The notes: generated from the sequence alone by a model not told the origin. DNA of 64,000 bases from Streptosporangium pseudovulgare (GCF_014648055.1 NZ_BMQJ01000001.1:838741-902740), one strand, 5' to 3'; numbered from the stretch's first letter, positions 8,363 to 16,515 are shown. Numbers and translations are program-made.

Positions 8363-8683
8363 ATGCCCGTGACGAAAAAGATCTTCTCCAGCATCGCCGG
8401 TATCGCTCTCGGGGCCACCGCCCTCATCGGCGCCACCGCCTCCCCCGCCGCCGCGGTGAGCGGCTGCACCAAGACCGCGAGCACCAACAACTCGGTGAGC
8501 GTCAGATGCACCAGCGGGCTTGAGACCTACTTCCGGGTCTACGGCTACTTCTGCTCCACCTCGTCCTGCTCCTACCTGCCGGGCTCCCTGGTCTCCATAG
8601 GCAGCACGAGCAAGGCCAGCAGCGGCGCCTACTACAGCGGCAAGTGGTACGTGAAGGGCTGCTACTCGACCGACGGCTGCTGA
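8363..8683 (+). CDS. small secreted six-cysteine peptide
   Basis: 106 residues with a clear Sec signal peptide: TKK, then a hydrophobic core (IAGIALGATALIGATA) and SPAAA as the cleavage site. The mature part is ~74 residues with six cysteines and much Ser, Thr, Tyr and Gly, ending VKGCYSTDGC. Even cysteine number and export suggest three disulfides. I do not recognise the family; possible roles include a surface, inhibitor or antimicrobial-like peptide. No Shine-Dalgarno precedes ATG 8363; GTG 8369 would also leave an intact signal peptide. Hairpins before and after mark it as a monocistronic unit. Confidence 0.72.
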   Translation: MPVTKKIFSSIAGIALGATALIGATASPAAAVSGCTKTASTNNSVSVRCTSGLETYFRVYGYFCSTSSCSYLPGSLVSIGSTSKASSGAYYSGKWYVKGCYSTDGC

Positions 8684-8690
8684 ACCTCCG

Positions 8691-8715
8691 GGCCTGGACC
8701 TCCGGGGTCCAGGCC
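8691..8715 (+). terminator. terminator after Cys-rich peptide gene
   Basis: GGCCTGGACC (8691-8700) pairs with GGTCCAGGCC (8706-8715) around a 5-nt loop, 8 nt after the stop codon. Confidence 0.78.
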
Positions 8716-8806
8716 TCGGCCCGCCTCCCCGCGCCTCTCAGGGCGCCTCGGCACCGCCGGGTACGGGGGCCCCGCGCCCCGGCCGCCTCGCCGCGGCGGA
8801 GTCCGC

Positions 8807-9466
8807 TCAGGACCGCGCGGCCAGCCCCGCCTCGTGGGCCAGGATGGCGGCCTGCACCCGGTTGCGCACGCCGAGCCGGCCCAGGATCGTGCTCACGTAC
8901 GTCTTGACGCTGCCCTCGGCCAGGTGCAGGCGGCGGGCGATCTCCGCGTTGGACAGCCCCGCACCGAGCAGGCCGAGGACCTCCCGCTCGCGGCCGGTGA
9001 GCGCGCCGATCCGGTCGCGGGCGGCGGCGCTCCTGGCGAGCCGGTCGCCGGCGATGCCGTCGATCACCCGGGAGGCGACCCGGGGCGACAGATAGGCGGC
9101 GCCCTCGGCGACCGCCCGCACCCCGAGCAGGAACTCGCGCGGGTCACCGGTCTTGAGCAGGAACCCGGCCGCGCCGTCACCGAGCGCCCTGGCGATGGCG
9201 GCGTCCTCACCGAAGGCGGTCATGATCAGCACCGCCGTGCCGGGGGCGACCCGGCGCAGCTCGGGGACCGCGGCCAGCCCGTCGAGGCCGGGCATCCGGA
9301 TGTCCACCAGCGCGACGTCCGGCCGGTGGGCGCACACCAGCTCGACCAGGGACCGGCCGTCGCCGGCCTCGGCGACCACCTCGATCCCGGGATCGGCGGA
9401 CAGGATCATCCGCACCCCCGCACGGACCACGGCCTCGTCGTCGGCCAGCACGACCCGGACCACCAT
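8807..9466 (-). CDS. NarL/LuxR-type response regulator
   Basis: 219 residues. The receiver domain (1-~120) has the acidic pair in VVLADDEAVV, phospho-acceptor Asp in VALVDIRMPGLDG and the conserved Lys in FLLKTGD. The LuxR-type helix-turn-helix is at ~150-215 (LTGREREVLGLLGAGLSNAE, EGSVKTYVSTILGRL). The ATG at 9466 follows GAGGGGGAC; the same frame continues upstream only through repeat DNA. It is the partner of the histidine kinase gene ending at 9576. The 109-nt gap between them contains tandem repeats rather than the usual start/stop overlap. Confidence 0.9.
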   Translation of the reverse strand: MVVRVVLADDEAVVRAGVRMILSADPGIEVVAEAGDGRSLVELVCAHRPDVALVDIRMPGLDGLAAVPELRRVAPGTAVLIMTAFGEDAAIARALGDGAAGFLLKTGDPREFLLGVRAVAEGAAYLSPRVASRVIDGIAGDRLARSAAARDRIGALTGREREVLGLLGAGLSNAEIARRLHLAEGSVKTYVSTILGRLGVRNRVQAAILAHEAGLAARS

Positions 9467-9488
9467 GTCCCCCTCTTCCGAACCCCGC

Positions 9489-9552
9489 GACCCCGCGACC
9501 CCGCTGCCCTCCGGCCCGGCGGCCCGGCGGCCCGGCGGCCCGGCGGCCCGGC
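9489..9552. repeat. 8-bp tandem repeats between kinase and regulator genes
   Basis: Five perfect head-to-tail copies of GGCCCGGC occupy 9513-9552. Just before them are two perfect copies of GACCCCGC (9489-9504) plus a diverged third. They lie in the leader between the kinase stop and the regulator Shine-Dalgarno. The unit length and perfect identity make copy-number change by slippage plausible. Confidence 0.8.
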
Positions 9553-9575
9553 GGACCCCGCCCCGCCGCCCGACT

Positions 9576-11213
9576 CTACGGAACCCGGCCGACGGGCAGG
9601 AAATCCTTGCCCACCAGCCGCCCGCCCGCGAAGCACAGCCGGTACAGCTCCCCGCTCCGCGCACCGAAGGGGTCGGCGTGCGTGCCGTAGTACCGGCACC
9701 GGGCCCCCGCGGGCACCGGCGGCTCCCCCGCCGCCGGGCCGTCGATCCGCGTCCTGGCCGGGAGCAGGGCCTCCGCCGCGGCCTGCTCCATGCCCACCCG
9801 GATCCGCGCGAAGCCGGCCGGGGACAGCACGGAGGTGGCGGCGTCGTAGGCGGTGTACCCCACCACGGCGGCCGCCGTCCCGATGACCGTGAGCAGGGTG
9901 GCGGTGAGCGCCACCGCCCGGGTGCGGCGCACCCGGCGCCGGGCCCGCCGCAGGTGGTCGGCGGACGGCACGGGGACGTCCCGCACCGGACCGGGGACGC
10001 GGGGCAGCCTGGCCGTCAGCTCGAATCCGCCGGCCCGCTCCCCCGCGTGGAGCGACCCGCCGCACAGGCGCACCCGCTCGGCCAGCCCGACGAGCCCGTA
10101 CCCCCCGCCCGGTCCCGCACCGCCCGGGTCCGCCGCCCCCACCGCCGCTCCCGCCCCGTTTCCCGGCCGGTCCGGGTCCGCCGGGCCGGCCCCGGCCGCA
10201 CGGATGCCCGCGGCGCGGGGCGGCGGGCCGCCGAGGACGGTCACCACTGTCACCACGGTCTCGTCCGCGGTCCGGTCGAGCCGGACCGTCACCGGCGCTC
10301 CGGCCGCGTGCTTGGCCGCGTTGGTCAGGCCCTCCTGCACGACCCGCCGTACGGCCTGCCGGGCCATCGGGGCGAGGCCGTCCTCCCCGGGGCCGCGCAG
10401 TTCGACGTCCATGCCCGCCGCCCGAGCCCGCTCGACGAGGTCGGCGACGCCGTGCCGTACCGGGTCGGGGACGGTGTCGTCGCGGAGCACCTCGACGATC
10501 TCCCGGAGGCGGCCGGCGGCGGCGGTGACCGCCGACCGGGCCTGTCCGGCGATCTCCCGGTGGCGTTCAGCGAGGTCGGGGGCCACCTCCAGCGCGCCGA
10601 TCCGCAGCGCGACCAGGCTCAGCTCGTGGCCCAGCAGGTCGTGCATGTCCCCGGCGATGCGGGCGCGCTCGCGCAGCCGTACCTGCTCGGCGACGGCGCG
10701 CTGCTCGCGCTCCAGCCGTTCGGCCCGTTCCCAGCCCGCGCGGGCCAGCTCCAGGTGCTGGTGCCGGGCGTGCCCCGCCAGCCAGGGGACGACCCCGAAC
10801 AGGGCGACTCCGGCGACCGTCACGAACCAGTCCCCGGTGTCGCGGCTCAGCACCGGTACGGCGAGCACCGTCACGGCCGTGCCGGCGCCCAGCGCGATCA
10901 GCGCGGGCCGCACCCGCGGCACGCGCAGGCCCGCCAGGTAGCTCATGACGGCCAGCGCCGGGAAGCAGCCCACCGCCTTGCCGGTCCCGGCCGCGGCCAG
11001 CCAGAGCGCCGCGGTGACGAGCATCGCCGGGAGCGGGCGCGACCGGCCCAGCGCCACGGCCGCCCCGATGACGGCGGCCCCGGCGGCGATCTCCCAGGGG
11101 GTGTAGCGGTCGGCCAGCAGGACGGACCGGCCGCCCCACAGCAGGGGCAGGCACAGCACCGCCCACAGCAGGACATCCCCGGCCACCGTCGCCTTCCGCC
11201 TCACGCGGGCCAC
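9576..11213 (-). CDS. NarL-type sensor histidine kinase with extra C-terminal membrane/extracellular domain
   Basis: About 545 residues. The N-terminus has about five hydrophobic helices (VLLWAVLCLPLLWG onward). A coiled stretch leads to the HisKA_3 box RIAGDMHDLLGHELS with the phospho-accepting His. The HATPase domain follows (VQEGLTNAAKHAAGAPV; later GYGLVGLAERV), broken by a long Ala/Gly/Pro insertion. Unlike standard kinases the protein continues: a basic stretch RRRVRRTRAV, a transmembrane helix (ALTATLLTVIGTAAAVVG) and ~70 outside residues with two cysteines (GARCRYYG, YRLCFAGG). The start is uncertain: GTG 11213 (AGGGG upstream) or GTG 11204. Its partner is the regulator at 8807. Confidence 0.85.
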   Translation of the reverse strand: MARVRRKATVAGDVLLWAVLCLPLLWGGRSVLLADRYTPWEIAAGAAVIGAAVALGRSRPLPAMLVTAALWLAAAGTGKAVGCFPALAVMSYLAGLRVPRVRPALIALGAGTAVTVLAVPVLSRDTGDWFVTVAGVALFGVVPWLAGHARHQHLELARAGWERAERLEREQRAVAEQVRLRERARIAGDMHDLLGHELSLVALRIGALEVAPDLAERHREIAGQARSAVTAAAGRLREIVEVLRDDTVPDPVRHGVADLVERARAAGMDVELRGPGEDGLAPMARQAVRRVVQEGLTNAAKHAAGAPVTVRLDRTADETVVTVVTVLGGPPPRAAGIRAAGAGPADPDRPGNGAGAAVGAADPGGAGPGGGYGLVGLAERVRLCGGSLHAGERAGGFELTARLPRVPGPVRDVPVPSADHLRRARRRVRRTRAVALTATLLTVIGTAAAVVGYTAYDAATSVLSPAGFARIRVGMEQAAAEALLPARTRIDGPAAGEPPVPAGARCRYYGTHADPFGARSGELYRLCFAGGRLVGKDFLPVGRVP

Positions 11214-11259
11214 GGTATCCGGCCCCTGGTCCGCCGGGGAAAACGAGCGTGAGCTGGTG

Positions 11260-11273
11260 TGTTCCGGTGAACA
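11260..11273 (+). promoter_or_regulatory. inverted-repeat operator candidate before KstR2-like gene
   Basis: TGTTC-CGGT-GAACA, a 5-bp perfect inverted repeat 22 nt before the start codon, in the short gap that also serves the divergent kinase gene. The spacing suits autoregulation. It does not match the mycobacterial KstR2 motif as I remember it. Confidence 0.4.
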
Positions 11274-11295
11274 AGCGATTGCGCAAAGGACCATA

Positions 11296-11994
11296 ATGGG
11301 TGACGTGAACCCGCGAAAGAACTCCGGCGGCACGACCAGTGCCCCGGCCAGGCGCCAGGGCGCGGCCAGGCGCGCGACCGCGTCCGGCTCGGCCTCCGAG
11401 CGCCGTGACCACCTCGTCCAGCTGGCCGCCGAGCTCTTCGCCCGCAAGGGATTCCAGGCCACGACCGTCCGCGAGATCGCGGTGGAGGCCGGCATCCTGT
11501 CCGGGAGTCTCTATCACCACTTCGACTCCAAGGAGTCGATCGTCGACGAGGTGCTGACCACCTTCCTCGACGACCTGGTGGGCCGCTACCGCGCCGTGCT
11601 GGCGCGCGGGGGCGAACCGGGCGAGGTCCTGGCGGAGATGGTCCGCACCGGGTTCGCCGCGCTGGAGCCGCACCGCGCCGCGGTCACCGTCATGCAGAAC
11701 GACTGGAACTACCTGCGATCCCTGCCCGGCGACCGCTTCGGCTACCTGGTGAAGGCCGAGGAGGAGGTCGAGCGGATGTGGATCGAGCAGATCAAGCGGG
11801 GCCAGGCCACCGGCGGGATCCGCCCCGACGTCGATCCCAAGCTCACCTACCGCATGATCCGCGACACCATCTGGGTCGCGGTCCGCTGGTTCCGGCCGGA
11901 CGGCCGCCTCGACACCGCGGCCATCGCCGAGCACTACATCATGATCCTCTTCGACGGCCTGGCCACCGGCGAGCGCGGCAGCCACCCGGGCTGA
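11296..11994 (+). CDS. TetR-family regulator, KstR2-like
   Basis: 232 residues. After a ~45-residue basic Ala/Arg-rich N-terminus comes the TetR helix-turn-helix (LAAELFARKGFQATTVREI, GILSGSLYHHFDSKESIVDE). The ligand domain has the sequence style of KstR2, the mycobacterial repressor of cholesterol CD-ring degradation that responds to an acyl-CoA (LEPHRAAVTVMQNDWNYLR, DPKLTYRMIRDTIWVAVRWF, IAEHYIMILFDGL). AAAGGA ends 5 nt before ATG 11296. No steroid-degradation gene is nearby, so it may act on distant acyl-CoA metabolism genes. It is divergent from the two-component system. Family assignment is firm; the ligand is inferred. Confidence 0.85.
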   Translation: MGDVNPRKNSGGTTSAPARRQGAARRATASGSASERRDHLVQLAAELFARKGFQATTVREIAVEAGILSGSLYHHFDSKESIVDEVLTTFLDDLVGRYRAVLARGGEPGEVLAEMVRTGFAALEPHRAAVTVMQNDWNYLRSLPGDRFGYLVKAEEEVERMWIEQIKRGQATGGIRPDVDPKLTYRMIRDTIWVAVRWFRPDGRLDTAAIAEHYIMILFDGLATGERGSHPG

Positions 11995-12201
11995 CGGCCC
12001 GCGGGCCACGAGCCGGGCGCCCCGCCCCGTGCCGTCCGGGTGACGGCCGCTCCCGGACGGCGGTTTCCGGGCCCGGCTTGACGCCCGGGGACGGAACCGA
12101 CACGGTGATGCGAACCGGCACGGCGACGCCCGGCGGCCGGCGGGGGCTGGCCGGCGGCGGAGCCGAGGAGGATCCGGCGACGAGCCGGCGAGGAGCTGAC
12201 C

Positions 12202-12252
12202 ATGAGCGCCGGGCGGGCCACGCGCGGGGACGGCGCGGCGGACGGGGAGTGA
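12202..12252 (+). CDS. possible 16-codon leader ORF coupled to AlkD-like gene
   Basis: AGGAGCTGACC precedes an ATG at 12202 that opens a 16-codon frame (MSAGRATRGDGAADGE). Its TGA at 12250-12252 overlaps the ATG of the downstream gene (TGATG). Such overlap usually means translational coupling. The rest of the 257-nt gap (11995-12251) shows no other feature. There is no codon evidence that the peptide itself matters, and a chance frame cannot be excluded. Confidence 0.3.
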   Translation: MSAGRATRGDGAADGE

Positions 12253-12977
12253 TGGACACACTGCACAAGGCCGTGCGGATCGCCCTGACGGAGGCGGCGG
12301 ACCCGGGCAAGGCAGAGGCGATGCGGGCCTACATGAAGTCGGATATGCCCTTCCTCGGGGCCCAGGCGGTGCCGCGCCGTACCGCGCTCCGGAGGGTCTT
12401 CGGCGAGCACCCGCTGCGGGACGCGCGCGAGTGGCGCGAGGCGGCGCTGACGCTGTGGCGGGACGCCGAGTACCGCGAGGAGCGCTACGCCGCGATCGAG
12501 CTGACCGGTTTCCGCCTCTACCGGGCCCACCAGACGCTCGACGCGCTGCCGATGTACGAGGAGATGATCGTCACCGGGGCGTGGTGGGACTACGTCGACG
12601 AGCTGGCCGTCCACCGTGTCGGCGGCCTGCTGGCGGCCTTCCCCGACGTCATGCGCCCGCTCGTGCTGCGCTGGGCCCGCGACCGCGACCTGTGGCGGCG
12701 CCGTACGGCCATCCTGTGCCAGAACCGGTTCCGGGGGGCCACCGACCCCGGCCTGCTCTACGCCTGCATCGAGCCGAGCCTGTCCGACAACGACTTCTTC
12801 GCCCGCAAGGCGATCGGCTGGGCGCTGCGCGAGTACGCCAGGAGCAATCCCGGCGAGGTGCTCCGCTACGTCGACCACATGGGCATCACCGGCCTGAGCC
12901 GCCGCGAGGCCCTGAAGAACCTGACGGATCCCAGGAACCCCGGGGGCCCGAAGAGCCCGAAGAGCCCGGCGGTGTGA
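12252..12977 (+). CDS. DNA alkylation-repair (AlkD/AlkC HEAT-repeat) family protein
   Basis: 241 residues, almost entirely helical. It shows AlkD-family signatures: RAYMKSDMPFLGAQAVPRR near the N-terminus, WRDAEYREERYAAIEL, the WWDYVDELAVHRVG stretch, LWRRRTAILCQNRF and FFARKAIGWALREYARSNP. AlkD proteins are HEAT-repeat glycosylases that release N3- and N7-alkylpurines. The Trp and Asp residues of the WWDYVDE segment match residues lining the lesion site in the family. GGGGAG precedes ATG 12252. The tail (NPGGPKSPKSP) is low complexity. The gene is not linked to other repair genes and converges on the sugar-uptake operon. Confidence 0.85.
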   Translation: MDTLHKAVRIALTEAADPGKAEAMRAYMKSDMPFLGAQAVPRRTALRRVFGEHPLRDAREWREAALTLWRDAEYREERYAAIELTGFRLYRAHQTLDALPMYEEMIVTGAWWDYVDELAVHRVGGLLAAFPDVMRPLVLRWARDRDLWRRRTAILCQNRFRGATDPGLLYACIEPSLSDNDFFARKAIGWALREYARSNPGEVLRYVDHMGITGLSRREALKNLTDPRNPGGPKSPKSPAV

Positions 12978-12992
12978 GGGCCCGGATGCCCG

Positions 12993-13087
12993 GCCCTCCT
13001 CCGCCCGGGTGCCCCGCCCTCCTCCGCCCGGCCGCCGGGCTGAGGGCAGAGGGCAGAGGACGGGGGACGGGGGACGGGGGACGGGGG
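12993..13087. repeat. direct repeats and bidirectional hairpin between convergent genes
   Basis: GCCCTCCTCCGCCCGG occurs twice, at 12993-13008 and 13016-13031. The second copy runs into a hairpin GCCCGG-CCG-CCGGGC (13026-13040) that could end transcription from both sides. Four perfect copies of ACGGGGG follow at 13060-13087, next to the NgcG-like stop codon. Confidence 0.65.
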
Positions 13088-13106
13088 ATGGCGCGTCAGC
13101 GGGGCG

Positions 13107-14018
13107 TCACTTGAGCGCCCCGGCGGTCAGGCCCTTCTGGATCTGGCTCTGGAAGATCGTGTAGACCACGAGCATCGGCAGGATCGCCATGCTGAGCGCC
13201 GCGAACAGGGCCGACCAGTCGGCGTCGTAGCCCGCGGCGGTGGAGATGTCGGCGATGCCCTGGGTGAGCACCCACTTGCTCCGGTCGGAGTTGAGCAGCA
13301 CCAGCGGGAGCTGGTACTGGTTCCACTGCCCCAGCACGTTGAAGATCGTCACGCTGACGATGCCCGGCCGGGCCATGGGCAGCATGATCTGGAAGAACAC
13401 CCGGGTGTGCGAGGCCCCGTCCACGAAGGCGGCCTCGGCCACCGCACCGGGCAGCGTCCGGAAGAACGCCGCCAGGAAGAACACGGTGAACGGCAGCGAG
13501 TAGGCGATGTAGACCAGGACCAGCCCGGCGTGGGTGTTCAGCCCGATGAACGGCCCGACCACCGGCAGCGTCCCCATGTTCTGCACGACGAAGAACAGCG
13601 GGGTCAGCGCGAGGTAGACCGGGAAGGCCAGGCCGGAGACGAACAGGAGATAGATCGCCCGGTTGCCGACGAACCGGTAGCGGGCCAGTACGTAGGCCGC
13701 CATGGAGCCGAACAGCATGGTGCCGAACACGCCGAACGCCACGACGACCACGCTGTTGATCATGTACTGGCCGATGTGGGCCTGGTCCCACGCCCGCGCC
13801 CAGTTGTCGAGGCGCAGGGCGGCCGGCAGCGACCAGGCGTCGCCGAAGATCTCGTCCTCGCTCTTGACCGACGCCAGGAAGGTCCACGCGATCGGGACCA
13901 CGACCAGGACCGTCCACACCAGCAGCGCGAGGTGCGTCAGGACCCCGAACGGGCCGAGCCGCCGCCTGCGCTCCTCCCGGGCGAGGGCCCGGCTGCGGGG
14001 TATCGCCGCTTCCGCCAC
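13107..14018 (-). CDS. ngcG: carbohydrate ABC transporter permease (NgcG-like, MalG type)
   Basis: 303 residues with six predicted helices. The EAA loop that docks the ATPase is EAAFVDGASHTRVFFQIMLP near residue 195. The sequence is of the MalG type, with a basic N-terminus and the family's typical GLTAGALK end. It forms the membrane channel with the NgcF-like partner and takes substrate from the NgcE-like lipoprotein. Its GTG start overlaps the TAG stop of the upstream gene by one base (TAGTG), so translation is coupled. No ATPase gene is present in the operon; in actinomycetes such systems are usually energised by a shared MsiK-type ATPase. The ngc name rests on the solute-binding protein. 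Confidence 0.88.
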   Translation of the reverse strand: MAEAAIPRSRALAREERRRRLGPFGVLTHLALLVWTVLVVVPIAWTFLASVKSEDEIFGDAWSLPAALRLDNWARAWDQAHIGQYMINSVVVVAFGVFGTMLFGSMAAYVLARYRFVGNRAIYLLFVSGLAFPVYLALTPLFFVVQNMGTLPVVGPFIGLNTHAGLVLVYIAYSLPFTVFFLAAFFRTLPGAVAEAAFVDGASHTRVFFQIMLPMARPGIVSVTIFNVLGQWNQYQLPLVLLNSDRSKWVLTQGIADISTAAGYDADWSALFAALSMAILPMLVVYTIFQSQIQKGLTAGALK

Positions 14019-14920
14019 TAGAACTCGATTCGCTCACGCCGCGACAGGCGCAGGGCCAGCGCCGCGAACCCGATGGTGAAGAAGAAGAGCACCACGCCCA
14101 TCGCCGAGGCGTAGCCGAACTTGAAGTACTGGAAGGCCGTCCGGTAGATCTCCGCGGCCATCACGGTCGTGGAGTGGTCGGGCCCGCCGTGCTCGGCCGT
14201 CATCACCCACACGACGGCGAAGACGTCCAGCGCCGCGATGCCGAGGTAGACCCAGCCGACCTGGATGGTGTCCCACAGCAGGGGCAGGGTGATCCGGAAG
14301 AAGAGCTGCGCTCCCCCGGCGCCGTCGATCGCCGCCGCCTCGAACAGGTCACGCGGGATGGAGGCGATGCCGGCCGAGAACAGCACCACGTAGAAGCCGA
14401 CCGCCTGCCAGACGAGCACGCCGAGGATCGACCACAGCGCCACGCCGGTGTCGGACAGGAAGCCGACGGGCTCGAACCCGAGGGCGATCAGCGGCGCGTT
14501 GAGCATGCCGCTCCGGTCGGGCCGGAAGACCTGCTGGAACAGCACCGCGACCACGGCCACGGCCAGCACCTGGGGGAAGAAGAACACCACCCGGTAGAAC
14601 TTCGACCCCCACACGCCCGCGGCGCCGCCCCGTCCCCCGGCGTTGAGCAGGAACGCGAAGAAGAGAGCGATACCGACGGTGAGCAGCGGCATCAGGATCA
14701 GCAGGAGCAGGTTGTGGCCGACCGCCGTCCAGAAGACGTCGTCCGCAAAAAGCCTGCGGAAGTTCTCCAGGCCGACGAACGCCGGGGACGCGGTGACCCC
14801 GCGCCAGTCGGTGAGCGCGATGTAGAACGCCTGCGCGTAGGGGGCGATCACATAGATCAGGTACAGCGCCACCGGGACCGCGAGGAACCCGGTGACGAAC
14901 CTCAGCCTGCCGTGGTTCAC
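14018..14920 (-). CDS. ngcF: carbohydrate ABC transporter permease (NgcF-like, MalF type)
   Basis: 300 residues with six predicted helices, starting at FVTGFLAVPVALYLIYVIAP. The periplasmic-side segment ALTDWRGVTASPAFVGLENF is typical of MalF-type sugar permeases. The ATPase-contact loop is EAAAIDGAGGAQLFFRITLP near residue 215. The GTG start at 14920 has GGAGGAC just upstream. It pairs with the downstream permease, with which it overlaps, and lies 166 nt after the solute-binding protein gene. That gap carries short direct repeats (CGCATCCAC twice, GGACGCGCC twice) but no terminator I can see. Confidence 0.88.
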   Translation of the reverse strand: MNHGRLRFVTGFLAVPVALYLIYVIAPYAQAFYIALTDWRGVTASPAFVGLENFRRLFADDVFWTAVGHNLLLLILMPLLTVGIALFFAFLLNAGGRGGAAGVWGSKFYRVVFFFPQVLAVAVVAVLFQQVFRPDRSGMLNAPLIALGFEPVGFLSDTGVALWSILGVLVWQAVGFYVVLFSAGIASIPRDLFEAAAIDGAGGAQLFFRITLPLLWDTIQVGWVYLGIAALDVFAVVWVMTAEHGGPDHSTTVMAAEIYRTAFQYFKFGYASAMGVVLFFFTIGFAALALRLSRRERIEF

Positions 14921-15086
14921 CGGCCGTCCTCCGCTTCCCCGGCCGCCGCGCCCGGCGCGCCCACCGCATCCACCGCATCCACCGCGGGCTCCGGACGCGC
15001 CGGACGCGCCGGACCCGGGGCCCGCGCCGTACGCGCCGTGCCCTGCCGTACCGCCGGCCGTCCGGCCGTGCCGCCGCTCACCCCGG

Positions 15087-16496
15087 TTACCTCGAGAACT
15101 TCTTCACGGAGGAGTCGTTCTTGATGGAGTCGGCCTTCTTCTGCACGCGGTCCGTCCACTGGTCGACGGTCAGCTTGCCGCTCATGAGCTGCCCGGTCGC
15201 GGCGGCCACCTCGTCGTGCATCTCGACGTACCACTTGCGGAACAGGAACCAGACGGTGTTGTCACCGGCCGCGGTCAGCGCGTCGGAGGAGCTCTTCAGG
15301 CCCGGCTTCAGGGTGCGTCCCTCGCCGGCGCCCTTGACGATGGTGAGCGTGGAGACCATCTCCATGAACTTGCCGGCGCCCTCCTTGGAGAGCATCGCGC
15401 GCATGTACTCCATGCCCGCCCGGGGGTTGCCCGACTTGGACGGCACGATGTACTCCTCGCCCGGCCGGGCGTGCACCGTGCCGTACGGCAGGGCGTCGGA
15501 GGAGGTGAAGTCCGGCAGCGGGAACATCGCGTAGTCGAAGTCGGCGGGGGTGGTGTCCTTCTGCTCGTTCTCCAGCCAGGAGCCGCAGGGCAGCATGGCG
15601 ACCTGGCCCTTGTTCTGGGCGGTCTGGGTCTGGATGTGGTCCAGGCCGGCGGTGCCCTGGAGGAGGTACTTGGCGCCGAGCTCGGCGAAGGCGGTGGCGG
15701 CCTGCTTGACCGGCTCGGCCTTCCAGGCGCCGTCCTCCAGGTTGTCGATGTTCTTCAGCACGTCCTTGCCGCCGATCTTCGCGGCGAGGGTGAGGATGGT
15801 CTCGTAGATGTAGAAGGGGTGCTTGCCGGCGTAGGTGAACGGCGCGATCTTGCCGGCCTTCTTGATGGTCTCGCAGAGCTTGAGGAACTCGTCCCAGGTC
15901 TTGGGCGGCTGCCAGCCCTCGGCGTCGAAGAGCTTCTTGGAGTACCAGATGCCCCAGACGGTGGTGGCGTAGTTGAGGACGTACGGCGTGCCGTCGTAGC
16001 TGCCCAGCTCGATCGCGACGGGGTCGATCGTGTCGCGCACCTTGACGGCCGGGTCGTCCCAGCTCGGCGCGTCGAACAGCGGTGTGAGGTCGGCGAGCTG
16101 GCCGTCCTGGACGAGGGCGCCGAAGTCCATGGCGTCGGCGCCGGAGTTGTTGATGAACTCCGGGGGGTTTCCGCCGGCGAAGCGCGGCTGGAGGGTCTTG
16201 GCGATCTCCTTGGTCGCGTTGTGCTTGATCTCCAGCTTGGAGTGCTTGGCCTTGACCAGTGCTTCGTGGACGTCCTTGGCGTAGGCGTCGCCGAAGCCGC
16301 CGTCGAAGATCCAGATCTCCAGGGGTTTGTCCTCGGCGAAGCCGAGCGGGTTGGCCGCGCTGGTGGCTCCGGCGGCCGGCGCGGGCTGGGAGGCTCCGCC
16401 GTTGCCCGCGGGGGTGGCGCAGGCGGACAGCGCGGGCAGCGCGATTCCCGCGAGGACCGCGCTGCGCAGCAGCTCGCGCCGGGACAGTTGGGTCAT
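15087..16496 (-). CDS. ngcE: N-acetylglucosamine/chitobiose solute-binding lipoprotein (NgcE-like)
   Basis: 469 residues. The N-terminus SRRELLRSAVLAGIALPALS has a twin-arginine-like motif followed by the lipobox LSAC, so this is an exported lipoprotein. The mature sequence carries features of the NgcE family, whose characterised Streptomyces member binds GlcNAc and N,N'-diacetylchitobiose: FDGGFGDAYAKDVHEALVKA, LQPRFAGGNPPEFINNSGAD and YATTVWGIWYSKKLFD. AGGAGGAAGA sits directly before ATG 16496; the frame is open further upstream but has no better start. It is the third gene of the operon, 19 nt after the SIS gene. Family recognition is strong; the exact sugar is inferred. Confidence 0.92.
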   Translation of the reverse strand: MTQLSRRELLRSAVLAGIALPALSACATPAGNGGASQPAPAAGATSAANPLGFAEDKPLEIWIFDGGFGDAYAKDVHEALVKAKHSKLEIKHNATKEIAKTLQPRFAGGNPPEFINNSGADAMDFGALVQDGQLADLTPLFDAPSWDDPAVKVRDTIDPVAIELGSYDGTPYVLNYATTVWGIWYSKKLFDAEGWQPPKTWDEFLKLCETIKKAGKIAPFTYAGKHPFYIYETILTLAAKIGGKDVLKNIDNLEDGAWKAEPVKQAATAFAELGAKYLLQGTAGLDHIQTQTAQNKGQVAMLPCGSWLENEQKDTTPADFDYAMFPLPDFTSSDALPYGTVHARPGEEYIVPSKSGNPRAGMEYMRAMLSKEGAGKFMEMVSTLTIVKGAGEGRTLKPGLKSSSDALTAAGDNTVWFLFRKWYVEMHDEVAAATGQLMSGKLTVDQWTDRVQKKADSIKNDSSVKKFSR

Positions 16497-16515
16497 TCTT
16501 CCTCCTGGGGGGTGA

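Noticed and set aside
11296..11994. Assignment as a true KstR2 regulator of cholesterol degradation
   Set aside because: Sequence style fits, but no steroid genes are near and the local repeat does not match the known motif, so only KstR2-like is claimed.
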